64,000 nt of DNA from Comamonas sp. lk. GTDB lineage: Bacteria; Pseudomonadota; Gammaproteobacteria; Burkholderiales; Burkholderiaceae_C. The notes below the pieces were generated by a model. That model had not been told where the DNA came from, searched no databases, and was given only the letters and a program-made list of their open reading frames with translations. Below are positions 59,489 through 64,000 of the stretch, one piece after another. Each line of letters starts with the position of its first letter. Positions within the stretch are counted from its first letter, which is position 1. The stretch lies in NCBI GenBank assembly GCA_945860595.1, contig CAMAQV010000001.1:124001-188000 (forward strand), read 5' to 3'. A program made the position numbers and the translations under genes.

Positions 59489-60949
59489 TTAGGACTCTTC
59501 GGCCCAGCAGTGGCCATCGCGGGCAATCATGGCGCTGGACGCGCTGGGTCCCCAACTGCCCGCAGCATAGGGGCGTGGGCCCTGGGAATCAGCCGCCCAA
59601 TGTTGAATCAGCGGCTCAACCCAGCGCCAGGCTTCTTCCTGTTCGTCGCTGCGCACAAACAGGTTCAGGCGTCCGCCGATCACGTCCAGCAGCAGGCGCT
59701 CATATGCGCCGACCCGCTCGGAGCCGAAACGCTTGTCAAAGTCCAGATCGAGCTGCACCGGCACCAGCGCTGCGGCCGCGCGGCTTTGCCGATCGGCCTG
59801 TCCTTGCGCCAGCAAATGCAGCTCCAGGCCGTCTTTGGGTTGCAGGTGGATGACCAACTTGTTGGCACTGCTGGCCGGGGCGTTGAAAATGGCATGCGGT
59901 GTGGGACGGAAGTTGACCACGATGCGGGCATCACGTCCGGCCAGGCGCTTGCCGGTACGGATGTAAAACGGCACCCCGGCCCAGCGCCAGTTGGCAATCT
60001 CGGTGCGCAGGGCAACAAAGGTTTCGGTCTGGCTATGGGCACTCACCCCGGCCTCTTCACGATAGCCCGGAACTGCGATGCCACCCGCCGTTCCCTTGCT
60101 GTACTGGCCGCGCACCACGTCGCTGGCCAGGCTGTGCGCGGTCCAGGGCTTGAGCGAACGCAGCACCTTGAGCTTTTCGTCCCGGATCGCGTCCGCATGG
60201 GCATTAATGGGCGGCTCCATGCCAATGGCACACAGCAGCTGCAGCGCATGGTTTTGCACCATGTCGCGCAGCGCGCCGGTGGTTTCGTAGAAACCGCCAC
60301 GGCTTTCTACACCCAGGTCTTCGGCGATGGTGATTTGGATGTTAGCGATGTGCTCGCGCCGCCACAGCGGCTCAAATAAGGCATTGCCAAAGCGCAGCGC
60401 AAACAGGTTCTGCACCGCCGGTTTGCCCAGGTAATGGTCAATCCGGAAGACCTGGTTTTCCGCAAAGTAGCGGCGCACGGTCTGGTTGATGGCACGGTTG
60501 CTGGCCAGGTCGTGGCCCAGCGGTTTTTCTAGCACCACGCGGATATGGGGGGCGTTCAAACCCACGGCAGCGAGTTGCTCGCACACGGTGGTGAAGAGCG
60601 AGGGCGCCGTGGCTACGTACATCACCACCGTTTCGGCACCCCGGGCGTTCAGGCTGTCGGCCAACGCCGCGTAGTCGGCCGACCTGGATAAATCCATGGG
60701 CACAAATTCAAGCAGGGCGGCAAAGCGGGCGAACTCTTCGGCACTCGGACGTTTAGCCAGTTCCACTTTGTCAAAACGCTCTTTCATCAATACGCGGTAT
60801 TGTTCGTGGCTGTGCTTGTCGCGCCCGATGCCGATGATGCGGCCACCCTCCGGTAGCGTGCCGTGGCGGAAGGCCTGAAACAAGGCCGGCATGAGCTTGC
60901 GCCAGGCCAGGTCGCCGGTCCCGCCGAATAGAACAAGATCAAAGCTCAT
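59489..60949 (-). CDS. zwf: Glucose-6-phosphate 1-dehydrogenase
   Basis: Zwf (486 residues) oxidises glucose-6-phosphate with NADP+, feeding the pentose phosphate and Entner-Doudoroff routes. NADP-binding GGTGDLA at 9 to 15 and the catalytic RIDHYLGK motif are present. Length is normal. It is divergent from tal, with an inverted repeat between them. Confidence 0.97.
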   Translation of the reverse strand: MSFDLVLFGGTGDLAWRKLMPALFQAFRHGTLPEGGRIIGIGRDKHSHEQYRVLMKERFDKVELAKRPSAEEFARFAALLEFVPMDLSRSADYAALADSLNARGAETVVMYVATAPSLFTTVCEQLAAVGLNAPHIRVVLEKPLGHDLASNRAINQTVRRYFAENQVFRIDHYLGKPAVQNLFALRFGNALFEPLWRREHIANIQITIAEDLGVESRGGFYETTGALRDMVQNHALQLLCAIGMEPPINAHADAIRDEKLKVLRSLKPWTAHSLASDVVRGQYSKGTAGGIAVPGYREEAGVSAHSQTETFVALRTEIANWRWAGVPFYIRTGKRLAGRDARIVVNFRPTPHAIFNAPASSANKLVIHLQPKDGLELHLLAQGQADRQSRAAAALVPVQLDLDFDKRFGSERVGAYERLLLDVIGGRLNLFVRSDEQEEAWRWVEPLIQHWAADSQGPRPYAAGSWGPSASSAMIARDGHCWAEES

Positions 60950-60972
60950 AATGGAACGCGAATAGAATAATA

Positions 60973-61001
60973 GTTACACAATTTTGTTAATTGATTGTAA
61001 C
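60973..61001. promoter_or_regulatory. Inverted repeat in the zwf-tal gap
   Basis: GTTACA and TGTAAC separated by 17 bases in an A+T-rich divergent promoter region between two HexR-linked genes. It could be an operator, but the half-site order is not that of the usual HexR box (TGTAxT...AxTACA). Confidence 0.4.
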
Positions 61002-61078
61002 TTTGTTTCACGTGGCCGTTGACCTTTGGGCCCCACCGCATGTTGGAACCATCAACTTTTGAAGAACTGAGGACCGCT

Positions 61079-62026
61079 ATGAACCAGCTCGAAGCACTCA
61101 AACAACACACCACCGTGGTAGCCGACACCGGCGACTTCAAGCAGCTTGGCGCCTTCCAGCCGCAAGACGCCACCACCAACCCTTCGCTGATACTGAAGGC
61201 AGTGCAAAAGCCCGACTACGCGCCGCTGCTCAGCGCCGCAGTGGCAGCGCACCGGGGCCGTCCACTCGACGAGGTGATGGACCATTTGCTGGTGCGTTTT
61301 GGCTGCGAAATTCTCTCCATCATTCCGGGCCGGGTGTCCACCGAAGTCGATGCCCGCCTGAGCTTTGACACCGCAGCCACCGTTGCCCGTGGCCAGCGCC
61401 TGATTGCCATGTACCAGGCCCAGGGCATTGCCAAAGAACGGGTCTTGATCAAGGTCGCGGCCACCTGGGAGGGCATTCAGGCTGCAGCGCAGTTGCAGCA
61501 GGCCGGCATCCGCACCAACCTGACGCTCCTGTTTGCTTTTTGCCAGGCCGTGGCCTGTGGGCAGGCCCGGGTGCAGCTGATCTCGCCCTTTGTGGGCCGG
61601 ATTTATGACTGGTACAAAAAGTCTGCAGGTGCCTCCTGGGTCGAGGCGGACAACGCCGCCGAAAACGACCCGGGCGTGCGCTCCGTAGTGCAAATTTACA
61701 ACTACTACAAACACCACGGCATCGCCACCGAGGTGATGGGCGCGAGCTTTCGCAACGCCGGACAAATCACCGCGCTGGCGGGTTGTGACCTGCTCACCAT
61801 CAGCCCGGACTTGCTGGCCAGTCTGGCAGCCAGCGACGCGCCCTTACATGCCCGCTTGCATGCGCCGGCCGCCAAGTCCATGGACATTGCAGCGGTTCAC
61901 TATGACGAGGCGGGCTTCCGCTTTGCCCTGAACGAAGACGCGATGGCCACCGAAAAACTCGCCGAAGGCATACGCGCGTTCTGCGTGGACGCGGTCAAGC
62001 TGGAAAAGCTGCTGCTGGCCGCCTGA
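61079..62026 (+). CDS. tal: Transaldolase
   Basis: Transaldolase (315 residues from the ATG at 61079). The Schiff-base Lys125 in [12 protein letters not shown] and the TNPSL motif are present. GAGGA lies before this ATG; the frame is open 20 codons upstream without a site. It is the usual class I length. pgi follows after 35 bases. Confidence 0.96.
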   Translation: MNQLEALKQHTTVVADTGDFKQLGAFQPQDATTNPSLILKAVQKPDYAPLLSAAVAAHRGRPLDEVMDHLLVRFGCEILSIIPGRVSTEVDARLSFDTAATVARGQRLIAMYQAQGIAKERVLIKVAATWEGIQAAAQLQQAGIRTNLTLLFAFCQAVACGQARVQLISPFVGRIYDWYKKSAGASWVEADNAAENDPGVRSVVQIYNYYKHHGIATEVMGASFRNAGQITALAGCDLLTISPDLLASLAASDAPLHARLHAPAAKSMDIAAVHYDEAGFRFALNEDAMATEKLAEGIRAFCVDAVKLEKLLLAA

Positions 62027-62061
62027 AGCGCGCGCGTTCACCCAACCATAGGAACACCGCC

Positions 62062-63618
62062 ATGACCCGACTGCGCTGCGACCGCGCGCCCGCCTGGGCC
62101 GCCCTGCAAACTGCTTTTGACACCCATGGCCGGACCATTGACTTGCGCGAGGCATTTGCCGCCGATCCCCAACGCTTTGGCCGCTTCAGCCAGCAAGCGC
62201 CCTATGTGTTCGGTGACCTGTCCAAAAACCTGGTCGACGAAGCCACTGCGCAGATGCTGCTGGACTTGGCTGAACAGTGCGGCGTGGCAGCGCACCGCGA
62301 CGCGATGTTTGCCGGTGCCGCCATCAACAACACCGAGCAGCGCGCGGTCTGGCATGTGCTACTGCGCACGCCCGCTGACGCACCCTCCGCCAGTGCATTG
62401 GAGGCGCAGGAACTGGCCAAAGTCCACAGCACGCTGGACGCCATGCTGGCCTATGCAGAGCAGGTACGCGCCGATGATGCGATCACCGATATCGTCAACA
62501 TCGGCATCGGCGGCTCGGACCTGGGCCCGCAAATGGCGGTGCTCGCCTTGCAGGCTTTTGCCCACCCGGGCAAGCGCTTCCACTTTGTCAGCAATGTGGA
62601 TGGCCACGAACTGGCGAGCACGTTGGCGCGCTTACAGCCGGCGCACACGCTGTTTTTGATTGCCAGCAAAACCTTCACCACGATTGAAACCATGACCAAC
62701 GCCGCATCGGCCAAGGGCTGGTTCACCGCGCACGGCGGTTCCGACATCGCCCGCCACTTTGCGGCACTGACCACCAACGTGGCGGCGGCCAAAGACTTCG
62801 GCATTGACACCACCTTTGGTTTCTGGGACTGGGTCGGCGGGCGTTACTCGCTGTGGTCCGCGATCGGGCTGCCCATCGCCATGGCCATCGGTGCAGACGG
62901 TTTCCGCGAATTTCTGGCCGGTGCCCATGCGATGGATGCACACTTCCGCGACACACCTCTGGCGACAAATCTGCCGGTGCGCATGGGCTTGCTGGATGTC
63001 TGGTACCGCAACTTCCACCGCTTCAGCAGCCGCTCGGTCGCCCCGTACCACAGCGCGCTGCGCCGCCTGCCCGCCTATCTGCAGCAGCTGGAGATGGAGA
63101 GCAACGGCAAGCGGGTCGACGCGAGTGGCGCGGCCCTGCCCTTCGGAACATCGCCGGTGCCCTGGGGGGAGTCCGGCACCAACGGGCAGCACGCCTACTT
63201 TCAGATGCTGCACCAGGGAACCGACGTGGTACCGGTGGAATTTGTCGCCGTGAAAAAGGCCCGCCACACGCTGCAAGGCCACCATGATTTGCTGCTGGCC
63301 AATGTGCTGGCGCAGGCGCAGGCACTGATGCAAGGCAAGGCCGACAGCGGCGGCCACAAGCATTTCCCCGGCAACCGGCCCAGCACCATGCTGGTTCTGG
63401 ACGACCTGACACCCGCTGCGCTGGGCGCCTTGATCGCCTTGCAAGAGCACCGCGTGTTTGTCAGCGGCGCGCTATGGGGCATCAACAGCTTTGATCAGTG
63501 GGGGGTGGAGCTGGGCAAGGTGCTGGCCAAAGACATTGCGCCGCGCATGCGCAGCGGCGACGCCAGCGGGCTGGACGCATCAACCGCCGGATTGCTGGCG
63601 ATGCTGCGCGAGGGTTGA
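62062..63618 (+). CDS. pgi: Glucose-6-phosphate isomerase
   Basis: Pgi (518 residues) interconverts glucose-6-phosphate and fructose-6-phosphate. NIGIGGSDLGPQM, SKTFTTIETMTNA, the FGFWDWVGGRYSLWSAIGLP active-site stretch and HKHFPGNRPS are present. AGGAACACC precedes the ATG. Cotranscribed with tal. Confidence 0.97.
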   Translation: MTRLRCDRAPAWAALQTAFDTHGRTIDLREAFAADPQRFGRFSQQAPYVFGDLSKNLVDEATAQMLLDLAEQCGVAAHRDAMFAGAAINNTEQRAVWHVLLRTPADAPSASALEAQELAKVHSTLDAMLAYAEQVRADDAITDIVNIGIGGSDLGPQMAVLALQAFAHPGKRFHFVSNVDGHELASTLARLQPAHTLFLIASKTFTTIETMTNAASAKGWFTAHGGSDIARHFAALTTNVAAAKDFGIDTTFGFWDWVGGRYSLWSAIGLPIAMAIGADGFREFLAGAHAMDAHFRDTPLATNLPVRMGLLDVWYRNFHRFSSRSVAPYHSALRRLPAYLQQLEMESNGKRVDASGAALPFGTSPVPWGESGTNGQHAYFQMLHQGTDVVPVEFVAVKKARHTLQGHHDLLLANVLAQAQALMQGKADSGGHKHFPGNRPSTMLVLDDLTPAALGALIALQEHRVFVSGALWGINSFDQWGVELGKVLAKDIAPRMRSGDASGLDASTAGLLAMLREG

Positions 63619-63643
63619 ACCTGCCCGCGCAGAAGCTCGGTCT

Positions 63644-64000
63644 TCAGCGTTTGGGTGGTGGCGGCGCGAAATCGGCTTTCACCCGGCCCTTGAGTTCCAG
63701 GGTTTGGGCCACGTTGTCGTAGACCATGGCGTCCGCCGTAAAGCGGTGCTTGCCGTATTCAATTTCGACCGGTAGGTGGGACTTGGCGATTTCGGTCTGC
63801 GCAAACACGTGCAGGAATTCACTGCGATAGAGCGCCCGCGGCCGGGACGGCTGGCCCGGCACATCCAGCGCCGGACGCAGCACCTGCGCATCACCCCGGA
63901 GCTGGAATTCCGATGCGTCTTCATTGCTCAGGCTGTGCTGGGCCTGGGCGAAAAGTACGTCAGCGCCCTTGCCATGGACCTGGGAATGGAAGTCGTCGAT
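63644..64000 (-). CDS. lptC: LptC-like LPS export protein, partial
   Basis: C-terminal 118 codons of a protein that continues past the right edge. The beta-rich repeats (VLFAQAQHSLSNEDASEFQL; HLPVEIEYGKHRFTADAMVY; TLELKGRVKADF) match the end of LptC, the inner-membrane-anchored periplasmic protein passing LPS from LptBFG to LptA. The stop is at 63644. Convergent with pgi. Confidence 0.8.
   Translation of the reverse strand: MDDFHSQVHGKGADVLFAQAQHSLSNEDASEFQLRGDAQVLRPALDVPGQPSRPRALYRSEFLHVFAQTEIAKSHLPVEIEYGKHRFTADAMVYDNVAQTLELKGRVKADFAPPPPKR

Noticed and set aside
60973-61001. HexR box between zwf and tal
   Set aside because: The inverted repeat has the half-sites in the opposite order to the known HexR palindrome, so it is kept only as an unassigned operator candidate.

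Overview
The window is about 60% G+C and looks like a motile Betaproteobacterium, most likely Burkholderiales/Comamonadaceae (Rhodoferax-like). This rests on the protein families, the hexR-zwf-tal-pgi block at the right end and the codon use; it is an inference from sequence, not a database match. About 57 kb is one flagellar island. It holds four flagellins, filament, hook and rod genes, the export apparatus, the switch, the stator, FlhF/FlhG and FliA. fliE-fliJ, flhDC and chemotaxis genes are not in the window. I see no tRNA, rRNA, CRISPR array, insertion sequence or prophage, and no gene-free stretch longer than 300 bases.

Layout. 1-4468 (minus): an unrecognised gene running off the left edge, then four short flagellin genes, each upstream one ended by its own hairpin terminator. 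4631-20254 (minus): flaG, fliD, flgL, K, J, I, H, G, F, E, D, C, B, followed upstream by a separate flagellar muramidase (20476-21705). 21831-23576 (plus): flgA, flgM, flgN. 23573-35595 (minus): one tightly packed 12-kb gene string. In transcription order it is a Sel1 protein, a J-domain protein, a tandem WDW-repeat protein, a small His-rich protein, a giant Sel1 protein, FlgP, FlgT, a LysM/FimV-like protein, a second FliK-like protein and an FlhB C-terminal homologue. 35809-36951 (plus): a sigma-54 activator. 36982-47179 (minus): fliK, L, M, N, O, P, Q, R, flhB, then three uncharacterised genes coupled to flhB. 47371-56785 (plus): flhA, flhF, flhG, fliA, fliS, motA, motB, a membrane-anchored protein and a voltage-sensor-like membrane protein. 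56725-64000: a secreted Sel1 protein, cca, hexR, zwf (minus), tal and pgi (plus), and the end of lptC (minus).

Regulation is legible. Seven sites match the sigma-54 consensus TGGCAC-N5-TTGC, upstream of three flagellins, flgB, flgG, flgA and flhA. Four well-placed sites match the sigma-28 pattern TCAAGTTT-N11-GCCGAT, upstream of the fourth flagellin, flaG, flgM and fliS. A fifth sigma-28-like site drives no obvious gene. The island encodes both a sigma-54 activator and FliA/FlgM. This suggests a hierarchy of the Pseudomonas/Vibrio type rather than the FlhDC type.

The strongest candidate for an undescribed system is the five-gene block 28447-35595 (Sel1, J-domain, WDW-repeat, His-rich, Sel1). 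Its genes overlap or nearly touch and run straight into flgP and flgT, which encode the outer basal-body H ring in Vibrio. Other unusual points are a 1202-residue hook protein with a helical insertion, split FlgJ/muramidase functions, two FliK-like genes, and a channel-like voltage-sensor protein without a selectivity filter next to motAB.
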